The translations under genes and the position numbers were made by a program. A stretch of DNA of 64,000 nucleotides from Rhodocyclales bacterium (GTDB lineage Bacteria > Pseudomonadota > Gammaproteobacteria > Burkholderiales > Rhodocyclaceae): assembly GCA_003105015.1 (NCBI GenBank), contig PQAF01000003.1:218884-282883 (forward strand). Reading direction: 5' to 3'. This document shows, in pieces, positions 53,443 through 64,000 of the stretch (position 1 is the first letter of the stretch; every line of letters begins with the position of its first letter). Below the pieces are notes generated by a model, which was not told the DNA's origin, searched no databases, and worked only from the letters and a program-made list of their open reading frames with translations.

Positions 53443-55677
53443 CTACGCCGCCTCCGTTTCCCGGGCGGCGACGCGGAGGACGGTGCGATTGCGGCCGCCG
53501 TGCTTGGCTGAGTAGAGGGCCAGGTCGGCCCGCAACAGCAAGCCATCGATCCCCGTGTCGAAGCGCTGGTATTCCGTTACGCCAATGCTGACGGTGAGCG
53601 ATATCCTGCTTTCGCCGCTGACGATATGCAGCGCTGCGATCTGTTCGCGGATACGCTCGGCCACGATGACGGCGCGCGCACTGTCGGTCTCGGGCAGCAA
53701 TACCCCGAATTCCTCGCCGCCCAGCCGCCCCACCAGGTCCTCGCCGCGGAGCAGTTGCTTGAGGACGCCGACGACCTTCTGAATCGCCATGTCGCCTGCG
53801 GCATGGCCGTGGCTGTCGTTGATGGACTTGAAGTGGTCGATGTCCAGCATCATCACCGAGAGCGGCCTCTGGTAGCGGTGGGTGCGTTCTATCTCGAGTT
53901 CCGCGCTGTCGAGGAAGTGGCCGCGCGTGGCGACGCCGGTCAGCGCATCGGTTGTCGCCAGGCGGCGCAACTCGTCCTCGAGGCGCTTGCGCTGGGTAAT
54001 GTCGACACCCATGCCGATCACGTGCGGACTGCCATCCATCTCGATGCACTCCCCCTTGATGTGGAAGGGGATGCGCCGGCCGTCCCTGGCGACGATGATC
54101 GCCTCGCATTCGGCGTGGCCCTGCGCGAAGGCTTCCTGCAACTTGTGCCGCAACGCGATCCGGCTGTTCGCGTCGAAGAGGCTGAACAGGCTCAGGCTGG
54201 CCAGTTCCTCGCCGTCGTAACCGGTGACGGTTTCCAGGTTGGTGTTCCAGAGGACATCCTGCCCCTCCTCGTCGACCAGGAAAAAAATGCCCGGCAGGGA
54301 ATTGACCACCCGCCGCGTGAAATCGCGTTCCCGCCGTATGCCGTGTTCGGCCGCTTCGCGCCGGTGGATTTCCTCGATCAGGGCGCTGTTCTGCCCGTCT
54401 AGCTCCCGTGTTCGCTCGATGACCCGCTCTTCGAGCTTCTGCTTCGATTGCTCCAGCGCCGCGAAACTCTCGCGCAGCCTTGCCGTCATGGCGTTGAAGG
54501 ATTCTCCCAGCGAAGCGAGTTCGCGCGGCTGGGTGATTTCGATCGACTCGTCCAACCGGCCTGAGGCGATCGCCTCGGCGGCCCGCGACAGGCGACTGAC
54601 CGGCACGTCGATCCAGTGGGCGATGAGGATGGCGAGACCCAGTGCTGGCAGGGTCAGCGCCAGCAGCAGAAACATGGTGGTGCTGTTGCCGTCCTTCACG
54701 TGGCCGATCAGGCCGGATTCCGGGATGGCGACAACGACAAGCCATTCGATTCCCTCGTCGAAGCGGTAGGGACGCGCCTCGACATAATGCACATCCTGCT
54801 CGGCTTCGATGCGCATTTCCTGCCGCTCGAGCGGCGCCTGAAGGGTTGCCGCGGCAGTCCTGATGCGGCCGGCGATTTTCCGGACGACGGCGTCGCGGCT
54901 TTCGATTGCCGGCAGGCGGTCGAACAAGCTTTCGTCCCGGATCAGCGGTTCATCCAGGGATGAGGCGATCAGCAGGCCCTTGCGGTCGATGATGAATGCT
55001 CGTGCGCCGCCGGCGAGCGACAACTCCCTCAGGAAGCGGCTTGTTTTCTCCAGGTTCATGGCGGCGACATAGACCGCGGAGAACTGGCCGAGGGCATCGA
55101 ATGCCGGGCGTGCCGCGGCGATCTGCAGCGTTTTCTCGCCAGGGTAATAGAAGGGATCGGTCCAAATCGTGCCCAGCGCGTTTTCCGCGCGCCTGTACCA
55201 GAGCTGCTGGCGCGGATCGTAGTCCGGCACGCTGACGCTATAGCCGTGCGGCTCGCCATGGCGGGTTGCGGCGTAGGTATTGAGGCCATATCCCGTGGAC
55301 AGGTCCGAGTGGCTGAGCATGACCTTGTCGTCCGGACGGCGCTCTACGCCCACGAAAACGCGCTCCGTCGTGCCGACGGCAATCTGGGTGGGCGTTTGGA
55401 AAGCCAGCAACTGATTGAACAGGCGTCTTTGCAAGCCTTTCAAATCCGACAGGTCCCAGCCTTGCCGGGCGTTCAGTTCGACAACCCTCTGCACGCCCGC
55501 CAAGTGGGCATTCAGATCTGCCGTGACATTGCCAATGACCTCATGGCGGTATTTATCGGCCAGATCGTTTACCGCCCGCTCGGTGTTGCTGAACGACAGC
55601 CAACCTGCCAGGCTGCCGGCGGCCAGCATCGGCATGGTGAGGGCCAGGATCAACAGGGATCGGAAACGCGGCTTCAC
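53443..55677 (-). CDS. membrane diguanylate cyclase (dCache, HAMP, PAS, GGDEF)
   Basis: 744 aa, GTG start. A membrane helix (about 8-28), periplasmic double-Cache sensor (30-330), second helix (about 335-355), HAMP (to 405) and short coiled coil are followed by a PAS domain (about 455-570) and a C-terminal GGDEF domain. The active site reads GGEEF and the inhibitory I-site RGED lies five residues before it, so c-di-GMP synthesis with product inhibition is expected. It is divergent from a DUF1631 gene that carries a c-di-GMP riboswitch. Confidence 0.94.
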   Translation of the reverse strand: MKPRFRSLLILALTMPMLAAGSLAGWLSFSNTERAVNDLADKYRHEVIGNVTADLNAHLAGVQRVVELNARQGWDLSDLKGLQRRLFNQLLAFQTPTQIAVGTTERVFVGVERRPDDKVMLSHSDLSTGYGLNTYAATRHGEPHGYSVSVPDYDPRQQLWYRRAENALGTIWTDPFYYPGEKTLQIAAARPAFDALGQFSAVYVAAMNLEKTSRFLRELSLAGGARAFIIDRKGLLIASSLDEPLIRDESLFDRLPAIESRDAVVRKIAGRIRTAAATLQAPLERQEMRIEAEQDVHYVEARPYRFDEGIEWLVVVAIPESGLIGHVKDGNSTTMFLLLALTLPALGLAILIAHWIDVPVSRLSRAAEAIASGRLDESIEITQPRELASLGESFNAMTARLRESFAALEQSKQKLEERVIERTRELDGQNSALIEEIHRREAAEHGIRRERDFTRRVVNSLPGIFFLVDEEGQDVLWNTNLETVTGYDGEELASLSLFSLFDANSRIALRHKLQEAFAQGHAECEAIIVARDGRRIPFHIKGECIEMDGSPHVIGMGVDITQRKRLEDELRRLATTDALTGVATRGHFLDSAELEIERTHRYQRPLSVMMLDIDHFKSINDSHGHAAGDMAIQKVVGVLKQLLRGEDLVGRLGGEEFGVLLPETDSARAVIVAERIREQIAALHIVSGESRISLTVSIGVTEYQRFDTGIDGLLLRADLALYSAKHGGRNRTVLRVAARETEAA

Positions 55678-56023
55678 TCGAGGGCGGGCAATATCAGGGG
55701 AGTCATCCCTGTGAACTACGGATGTTGCGGCGCAAACTTGAATAAGCCCCTGCGGCCCGCGGGGTTCGGTCAGGCGACAGCGGGAAACTCGATTAAATTT
55801 TCTGCGCCACCTTTCCGGGCGGTCATGAAAAAAACACGTGAAATCATGAAGAAGAGGCTGCCAAACGCGATACTGTCGGGCGTTTGAGACAGTTGCGCAT
55901 TGAATTTTCGCGTGCTATTGATTACGCAAAGCCGTGAAGTATTTCACGGCGGCTCCAGAGGTCTTTCGGCTCGAAGGCCTCAAGGAAACGATCCAGATGT
56001 CGCCGAGGCAAATGGATCATTGA
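55678..56023. other. intergenic leader region between the cyclase and DUF1631 genes
   Basis: No gene is supported. It contains a perfect 8-bp hairpin (GCCGTGAA with TTCACGGC, 55931-55950) about 75 bases before the riboswitch. GC content is lower than in the flanking genes. The promoter for the riboswitch transcript should lie here, but no clear -35/-10 pair was found. Confidence 0.5.
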
Positions 56024-56126
56024 ATCTGATAAGGGCAAACCCATCGAAAGCTGGGGGCGCAAAACAACCGGTCTAAGGGACATCCCGATAGAGGGAAGTT
56101 CTATGGCAGCGGAGTTGCCGGATAGG
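56024..56126 (+). ncRNA. c-di-GMP-I (GEMM) riboswitch aptamer
   Basis: The conserved core is present in order. AAGGGCAAACC (56031-56041) is followed by a hairpin with a GAAA tetraloop (56046-56049), then GGGGGCGCAAAAC, a CCGG-TCTAA receptor-like segment near 56069-56076, and the closing GGCAGCGGAGTTGCC (56105-56119). This matches the class I c-di-GMP aptamer (Vc2 type). It lies about 200 nt upstream of the DUF1631 start and next to a diguanylate cyclase. No terminator with a T-run is visible, so control may act on translation or Rho access. Confidence 0.85.
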
Positions 56127-56286
56127 GGTCACAATGAGCCGTGCCTTTCTTTCTGTCAAAGCATCGCCGGGCGAATTCGTCCGGACTGCGCCTCCGCGCC
56201 AATCCCGCCCGACCTGTTTCCGCGCTTCCATCCCGGTGACGTTCGCCTGACGGCCGCTGCCATTTCGGCATCGGTCTGAATGTCCG

Positions 56287-56307
56287 TCGCCGCGCGGTTG
56301 CGCGGCA
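56287..56307 (+). promoter_or_regulatory. hairpin just before the DUF1631 ribosome site
   Basis: GCCGCGC and GCGCGGC pair around GGTT some 20 bases before the ribosome site (GGAGG, ATG at 56329). There is no T-run. It may be part of the riboswitch expression platform, but no pairing with the aptamer was worked out. Confidence 0.35.
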
Positions 56308-56328
56308 CGACTGCGAATGGAGGCAAGC

Positions 56329-58635
56329 ATGGCTGCGAGTGCATTGAGCAATGTCGTCAATTTGAATGAGCGGCGTCAGCTGAGTGCGGCCGAATCCAGC
56401 CGCATGCTCAATGATTGTCGGGAACTGGCAATGAAGCGGCTGTCCGGCTCCCTGCGCGAGATGCTGGCCGATGTCGAGGAAGACCTGTTCCAGATGGCAG
56501 AAGCCAGTTACGACCGCGAGATGCAGAAGCTCTATCTCGAGGTGCGCGGCAAGGCCAAGGAAAAGTGGCCGAAGATGGAAGCTGCCTTCTCGCGCCATTT
56601 CGTCGAGGTCTTCAACCACAAGATGCGCGGCGAGATGGACACCGCCGTAAAGTCACTTTCCGTTTCGGCGCAGGAGTTGCGTTTGGTCGAGGAGGACGAC
56701 CTTGCCGAAAGCATCGCCATGCAGGAACTGGCGACCCGCCTGCGCGAGCAGAACGAGGATGAACTGTCCCTGCTCGGCGAGCGCGTCGCCATGCTGCTCG
56801 GCAGGAATGAGCTGAAGGACGAGGAAAACCCCATCAGTCCGCAGGCCGTTTGCGACGCGCTGAAGCGTGCCTGCGACGAGATCGAGGGCAGCGTCAAGGT
56901 CAAACTGGTGCTGCTCAAGCAGATCGAGCAGCACGTCTCCAGGGCGCTGCAGGCCGTCTATGCCGACCTCAACAGCGAGATGGTGCGCTGGAACGTCCTG
57001 CCCGACCTGCGCTCCGCCTACCGCAAGCCGGTGAACGCACCGTCGGCTCCCCGGCCTGCAGCCAAGCAGGAATCGCCCGTTTCGTCCCCGCAGGGAGAGT
57101 CGGCTGTCGGAGGCGACCTGCTGAGCGCCCTGAATCATCTCGTGCTTGTGCAAGCCGCCGGGTTGTCGCCTGGCGCAGCTGCACCGGCACCTGCCGCCAG
57201 CGGAAGTCCTGCGGGGGGGGCGGGCCTGCAGGCTGCGAACATCAAGAGCGCGTTCATCGATTCCCTGACCGATATGCAGCGTCTGGACAGGCTGCTGAAC
57301 GAGAAGGGGAACTCGGACGGCCTGCCCGACCTTGGCCAGGCGCTCGGCACGATGAATGCCCTGCACCGCATCAAGGCGAACAGCCAAGCCCAGGGCGTCG
57401 GTCAGCTCGATGCCATCACCATCGACATCGTCGCCATGCTGTTCGATTTCATCTTCGACGACGCCAAGATTCCCGACGTGATCAAGGCGCTGGTGGGGCG
57501 GCTGCAGATTCCCGTGCTGAAGGTGGCGCTCCTCGACAAGTCCTTTTTCTCGAGCAAGGCCCATCCGGCACGCAGGCTGCTCGACGGCATTTCACGGGCG
57601 GCAGTGGCCTGGGGCGATACGGTCGACCAGGACGATCCGCTCTTCCAGGAAATCGCCTTCATTGCCGAGCGCATCCAGGGCGATTTCGAGCGTGATGTGC
57701 AGATTTTCACCGATGCACTCAATTTGCTCAATGCCGTCATTGCCGAACGCGATGCGATGGCGGAGGGGATCGCGGGACGTTCGGCGGAGCTGATGCGAAA
57801 ACGCGAAACCGAGGAAATCGCATGGGTCGTTGCCGGCGAGGCGGTGTCGCGGCGACTGTCGTCCGGCGTTCCGCAGGGCGTGCAGCGCTTCCTGCTCGAT
57901 CATTGGCAGCATGTGCTGAAGGAGCTTTATATCCGCCACGGCGAGGAGCACCATGCCTACCTGAGCGCGACCTCCATGATTGACGATCTCATCTGGAGCG
58001 TCGCACCAAAGACCAACAGCGACGAGCGCAAGCAGCTGGTGAACACCTTGCCCGGCCTGCTTCGCGCCCTGCATGCAGGGCTTGATGCGATCAATCTGCA
58101 GCAGGAGAAGCGGGGCCGGTTTTTCGATGAACTGGTGGCGATGCATTCCGCTGCGGTCAAGGCGGGCCTGAATGGCGGAGAGCCTCCTTCGGTCGCGACC
58201 GAGGCGCCAGCGCCGGCCGAGGTAACGTCTTCGGCATCTCCGGCCGACCAGTACAGCGTCAATCCGGAGGGCGAACTGTTCATTACGCGCATCACCGAGA
58301 ACGACGTTCAGATCGAGGAAGTCGCCCTCGTCGGTGCCAATCCGTCGGCCGCCGTTGCGGCTGATCTGTATCTGCAGCAGGTGGCGGCACTCGGGCGTGG
58401 CGACTGGGTGGAATTCAGGCAGCACGAGGGAGGGGCGGTGCGGACCCGCCTCTCCTGGGTCAGCCCGCAGCGCGGAATCTACCTCTTCACCAACCCACGC
58501 TCGCCGCGGGCGACTTCGATATCGCAGGAGGCGCTTGCCTACCAGTTCAGGACCGGCATGGCCCGCATTGTGGCCGAAGAGCCGCTCTTCGAACGTGCCG
58601 TGAATGGTGTGCTCAACAGCCTGCAGCTCGCCTGA
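56329..58635 (+). CDS. DUF1631 family protein, probable c-di-GMP-linked
   Basis: 768-aa cytoplasmic protein of the DUF1631 family, common in beta- and gammaproteobacteria and largely uncharacterised. The N-terminal two thirds are mainly alpha-helical, with an Ala/Pro/Ser-rich linker at about 240-300. The last 110 residues (LSWVSPQRGIYLFTNP region) form a beta-rich domain that resembles PilZ-like ends of this family. The start at 56329 is set by GGAGG six bases upstream; the ATG twelve bases earlier overlaps it. Its mRNA leader carries a c-di-GMP-I aptamer, so expression should follow c-di-GMP levels. Confidence 0.85.
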   Translation: MAASALSNVVNLNERRQLSAAESSRMLNDCRELAMKRLSGSLREMLADVEEDLFQMAEASYDREMQKLYLEVRGKAKEKWPKMEAAFSRHFVEVFNHKMRGEMDTAVKSLSVSAQELRLVEEDDLAESIAMQELATRLREQNEDELSLLGERVAMLLGRNELKDEENPISPQAVCDALKRACDEIEGSVKVKLVLLKQIEQHVSRALQAVYADLNSEMVRWNVLPDLRSAYRKPVNAPSAPRPAAKQESPVSSPQGESAVGGDLLSALNHLVLVQAAGLSPGAAAPAPAASGSPAGGAGLQAANIKSAFIDSLTDMQRLDRLLNEKGNSDGLPDLGQALGTMNALHRIKANSQAQGVGQLDAITIDIVAMLFDFIFDDAKIPDVIKALVGRLQIPVLKVALLDKSFFSSKAHPARRLLDGISRAAVAWGDTVDQDDPLFQEIAFIAERIQGDFERDVQIFTDALNLLNAVIAERDAMAEGIAGRSAELMRKRETEEIAWVVAGEAVSRRLSSGVPQGVQRFLLDHWQHVLKELYIRHGEEHHAYLSATSMIDDLIWSVAPKTNSDERKQLVNTLPGLLRALHAGLDAINLQQEKRGRFFDELVAMHSAAVKAGLNGGEPPSVATEAPAPAEVTSSASPADQYSVNPEGELFITRITENDVQIEEVALVGANPSAAVAADLYLQQVAALGRGDWVEFRQHEGGAVRTRLSWVSPQRGIYLFTNPRSPRATSISQEALAYQFRTGMARIVAEEPLFERAVNGVLNSLQLA

Positions 58636-58691
58636 TCACGTGCCTGGCGAACGGTACCTTCGCCGCGCGGGGGCGGGAGGCGGCGAAGCCG

Positions 58692-60323
58692 TTACATGTT
58701 TGGATACACGGGGCCTTCGCCGCCCTGCGGCACCACCCAGGTGATGTTCTGCGTCGGGTCCTTGATGTCGCAGGTCTTGCAGTGCACGCAGTTCTGCGCG
58801 TTGATCTGCAGTCGCGGGTTTGCGCCGTCGGCGTCGCGCACGATCTCGTACACGCCGGCCGGGCAGTAGCGCTGCTCGGGTGCGTCGTAGAGGGCGAGGT
58901 TGGTGCGGATCGGCACCGTCTCGTCCTTCAGGCGCAGGTGGCAGGGCTGGTTTTCCTCGTGGTTGGTGTTCGACAGGAACACCGAGGAGAGCCGGTCGAA
59001 GGTGATCACGCCGTCCGGCTTCGGGTAGGCGATCGGCGCGCAGTCCGCTGCTTTCTTCAGCTTCAGGTGGTCGGCCGTGAGGCGCAGCGTCCACGGCGCC
59101 TTGCCGCGGAAGACCTGCTGGTCGATGCCGAACATCAGCGAACCCAGCCATAGCCCCTTGCTCATCCACGGCTTGAAATTGCGCGTGCGGTGCAGTTCCT
59201 CGAACAGCCAGGACTCGCGGAACTTCTGCGGATAGGCGGTCAGTTCGTCGCCGCTGCGGCCGGCGGCGAGCGCCTCGGCGAGGGCCTCCGCGGCCAGCAT
59301 GCCGGTCTTCAGCGCGGCGTGCGAGCCCTTGATGCGGGCGGCGTTGAGGAAACCGGCGTCGTCGCCGATCAGGGCGCCGCCGGGGAAGATCAGCTTCGGC
59401 AGCGCCTGCAGGCCGCCCGCGGTGAGGGCACGCGCACCGTAGGCAATGCGCTTGCCGCCCTCGAGGAAGGGTTTCACCAGCGGATGCAGCTTGTAGCGCT
59501 GGAATTCCTCGAAGGGAGACAGGTGGGGGTTGCTGTAGGCGAGGCCGACCACGTAGCCGATTGCGACGAGGTTGCCTTCGAGGTGGTATACGAAGCCGCC
59601 GCCATAGGTGTCGGAAGCCATCGGCCAGCCGCCGGTGTGCATGACCAGGCCCTTTACATGCTGCTCCGTTTTGATCTCCCACAGCTCCTTGATGCCGATG
59701 CCGTAGACCTGCGGGTCGGCGCCCTTGCGCAGGTCGAATTTCGCCTCGAGCTGCTTGCCAAGGTGGCCGCGGCAGCCTTCGGCGAAGAGGGTGTACTTCG
59801 CCAGCAGTTCCATGCCGGGCTGGTAGGCGTCGGTGGGCTGGCCGTCGCGGCCGACCCCCATGTCGCCGGTGGCGACGCCCTTCACCGAGCCGTCCTCGTT
59901 GTAGAGCACTTCCGCGCCGGCGAAGCCCGGGTAGATCTCCACGCCGAGCGCCTCAGCCTGCTGGGCCAGCCAGCGGCAGACGTTGCCCAGGCTGACGATG
60001 TAGTTGCCGTGGTTGAGGAAGCAGCCGGGGAGCAGGGCGTTCGGCACCCTGAAGCCGCCCGTCTCGGAAAAGATGATGAAGCGGTCCTCGCTGACCGGCG
60101 TGTCGAGCGGGGCGCCCTTGTCCTTCCAGTCGGGGATCAGCTCGTTCAGCGCGCGCGGGTCCATCACCGCGCCGGAGAGGATGTGCGCGCCGACCTCGGC
60201 GCCTTTCTCGATCAGGCAGACGTTGATGCCCGCGTCGAGCTGCTTCAGACGGATCGCCGCAGCCAGCCCGGCCGGGCCGCCGCCGACGATGACGACATCG
60301 AATTCCATGGATTCGCGTTGCAT
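58692..60323 (-). CDS. electron transfer flavoprotein-ubiquinone oxidoreductase
   Basis: 543-aa membrane-associated FAD/4Fe-4S protein that passes electrons from reduced ETF to ubiquinone. FAD loop VIVGGGPAGLAAA is near residue 11 and ubiquinone/FAD-domain motifs near 300 (FPGGALIGDDAGFLN). The C-terminal cluster cysteines are in NCVHCKTCDIKDP. AGGAAACAGC precedes the ATG at 60323. It completes, with etfBA and the acyl-CoA dehydrogenase, the path from acyl-CoA to the quinone pool. Confidence 0.96.
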   Translation of the reverse strand: MQRESMEFDVVIVGGGPAGLAAAIRLKQLDAGINVCLIEKGAEVGAHILSGAVMDPRALNELIPDWKDKGAPLDTPVSEDRFIIFSETGGFRVPNALLPGCFLNHGNYIVSLGNVCRWLAQQAEALGVEIYPGFAGAEVLYNEDGSVKGVATGDMGVGRDGQPTDAYQPGMELLAKYTLFAEGCRGHLGKQLEAKFDLRKGADPQVYGIGIKELWEIKTEQHVKGLVMHTGGWPMASDTYGGGFVYHLEGNLVAIGYVVGLAYSNPHLSPFEEFQRYKLHPLVKPFLEGGKRIAYGARALTAGGLQALPKLIFPGGALIGDDAGFLNAARIKGSHAALKTGMLAAEALAEALAAGRSGDELTAYPQKFRESWLFEELHRTRNFKPWMSKGLWLGSLMFGIDQQVFRGKAPWTLRLTADHLKLKKAADCAPIAYPKPDGVITFDRLSSVFLSNTNHEENQPCHLRLKDETVPIRTNLALYDAPEQRYCPAGVYEIVRDADGANPRLQINAQNCVHCKTCDIKDPTQNITWVVPQGGEGPVYPNM

Positions 60324-60423
60324 GCTGTTTCCTATATGTGGCCGAAGCGGGCCTGTTGTTGTATCGGTTGCGATGACCGGCGGCCATTATAATTCGATTT
60401 GATCCAGCCATTTCCCGTAAACG

Positions 60424-60834
60424 ATGGAACACAAGCGCACGCTGATATACACCACGACCCTGCCGATCCGCTGGGGCGACATGGATGCCATGAACCATGT
60501 CAACAACACCGTCTATTTCCGCTATATGGAACAGGCGCGCATCGAATGGCTGGAAACGTTGGGCTACGGCACGGGCCAGCACACCGAGGAGGGGCCGGTG
60601 ATCGTAAACGCCAGCTGCACTTTCCTGGTGCCGCTGACCTATCCCGGCCAGGTCGAGGTGCGCATGTTCGTCGGCCCCCCGGGGCGCAGCAGCCTGCCGA
60701 CGCATTACGAACTGCGGCCGGCGGGCGAGGACAGGCTGTACGCCCACGGCGACGCCAAGATGGTCTGGATCAATCCCGCCAGCGGCCGCTCCATCCCGCT
60801 GCCCGAAAAGATGAAACGACTTGCCGAAGCGTGA
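60424..60834 (+). CDS. hotdog-fold acyl-CoA thioesterase
   Basis: 136-aa single hotdog domain of the 4-hydroxybenzoyl-CoA/YbgC thioesterase type. The catalytic Asp lies in [22 protein letters not shown] (about 16-37, Asp near 19 or 21). It would hydrolyse short or aromatic acyl-CoAs and free CoA. It is immediately followed by the acetoacetyl-CoA synthetase, whose start lies 4 bp after its stop. Confidence 0.9.
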   Translation: MEHKRTLIYTTTLPIRWGDMDAMNHVNNTVYFRYMEQARIEWLETLGYGTGQHTEEGPVIVNASCTFLVPLTYPGQVEVRMFVGPPGRSSLPTHYELRPAGEDRLYAHGDAKMVWINPASGRSIPLPEKMKRLAEA

Positions 60835-60838
60835 CGAC

Positions 60839-62793
<1,955 letters not shown>

Positions 62794-62800
<7 letters not shown>

Positions 62801-63336
62801 TGAACCGTGACCAATCCGTCCTGCTGGTGGTGGACATCCAGGAGCGCCTGCTGCCGCACATTCACGAGGGGCAGGCGGTGCTCGACAACGCCGTCTGGCT
62901 GGTCAAGGTCGCGCAGCGCCTCGGCGTGCCGGTGATGGTCTCCGAGCAGTACCCGAAGGGCATCGGCCCCACGGTCGCCGTGCTGCGGGGACTGACTTTT
63001 CCGGAAAGCATCGCCGAGAAGCTGCATTTTTCCTGTGTCGCCGCGACGTGCCTCGACCGTCTGCCTGGCAGCGACCGGCCCCAGGTGGTGGTGGCCGGCA
63101 CCGAATCCCACGTCTGCGTGCTGCAGACGGTGCTCGACCTGCGCGGGCAGGGGCGCGAGGTCTTCGTCGTCGCCGAGGCCGTCGGTTCGCGCCGGCCATC
63201 CGACAAGGAGCTGGCCCTGGCGCGCATGCGCAGCCATGGCATCCACATCGTCTCCCGCGAGATGGTCGCCTTCGAGTGGCTGAAGCAGGCCGGGACCGAG
63301 GAATTCCGCGAAGTCAGCCGGCAATTCCTCAAGTAG
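62794..63336 (+). CDS. isochorismatase-like cysteine hydrolase
   Basis: 180-aa hydrolase of the isochorismatase/nicotinamidase fold. Catalytic Asp in [11 protein letters not shown] (about residue 14), Lys in the AEKLHFSC segment and nucleophile Cys in [15 protein letters not shown] (near 110). YcaC-like proteins are the nearest type; substrate unknown. It overlaps the acetoacetyl-CoA synthetase stop. A full dispersed-repeat copy is embedded in frame (62976-63000), coding VAVLRGLTF. Confidence 0.9.
62976..63000 (-). repeat. 25-bp dispersed repeat, copy M (inside the isochorismatase-like gene)
   Basis: Near-consensus minus-strand copy (AAAAGTCAGTC, N8, ACGGCG) entirely within coding sequence. 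Confidence 0.75.
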
Positions 63337-63376
63337 TTTCTCAAGTTGTTTTTTTCCGCGATCGCGCCCGTTTCCG

Positions 63377-64000
<624 letters not shown>

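Overview
The window is a high-GC bacterial chromosome segment, about two thirds G+C in the coding parts, with dense operons and typical proteobacterial gene families. The aerobic benzoyl-CoA (box) pathway, a BoxR-type regulator, and a NADP-linked 2-oxoglutarate:acceptor oxidoreductase of the kind known from Azoarcus evansii point to an aromatic-degrading betaproteobacterium of the Rhodocyclales (Azoarcus/Thauera/Aromatoleum relatives). That placement is inferred from gene content, not from a marker gene. I see no rRNA, tRNA, CRISPR array, insertion sequence or prophage.

Region 1 (1-16.0 kb) is a benzoate module. boxR-boxC-boxB-boxA read leftwards. A DUF4863 protein and benzoate-CoA ligase (bclA) read rightwards from the shared boxR promoter region. 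They are followed by a two-component system, a complete LivKHMGF-type ABC importer and an alpha/beta hydrolase. TGCA-type operator candidates lie at both box promoter regions, and an 11-bp-phased repeat array lies in front of the importer. Together these genes would import benzoate, activate it to benzoyl-CoA, and epoxidise and open the ring.

Region 2 (16.0-23.5 kb) is accessory: hicAB beside a duplicated, decayed piece of the hydrolase gene, small enzymes, vapBC, an MtfA-like peptidase and an EamA transporter. Region 3 (23.6-29.1 kb) is a kor operon (flavoprotein, extra FAD reductase, fused gamma-alpha subunit, beta subunit) able to link 2-oxoglutarate oxidation to NADP or ferredoxin. Region 4 (29.3-34.1 kb) holds relA between two copies of an 86-bp repeat, then a periplasmic ClpP-fold protein, a MAPEG protein, brnTA and an orphan gene.

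Region 5 (34.1-41.3 kb) has divergent ppk1 and ppx around a three-unit Pho box, followed by an Mla-like lipid transport operon. Region 6 (41.4-53.4 kb) is acyl-CoA metabolism: acyl-CoA synthetase, enoyl-CoA hydratase, a second Liv-type importer, a TetR regulator with a clear palindromic operator, etfBA, a CbiM-like membrane protein and an acyl-CoA dehydrogenase. Region 7 (53.4-58.6 kb) is a c-di-GMP locus: a membrane diguanylate cyclase divergent from a DUF1631 gene whose leader contains a recognisable c-di-GMP-I (GEMM) riboswitch aptamer. Region 8 (58.7-64 kb) has ETF-ubiquinone oxidoreductase (the electron outlet for etfBA and the dehydrogenase), a thioesterase, acetoacetyl-CoA synthetase, an isochorismatase-like hydrolase and the start of pyrG.

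The most unexpected structure is a 25-bp dispersed repeat (AAAAGTCAGTC, eight variable bases, ACGGCG). It occurs at least 13 times, ten of them between genes or at gene ends and three in frame inside conserved genes.
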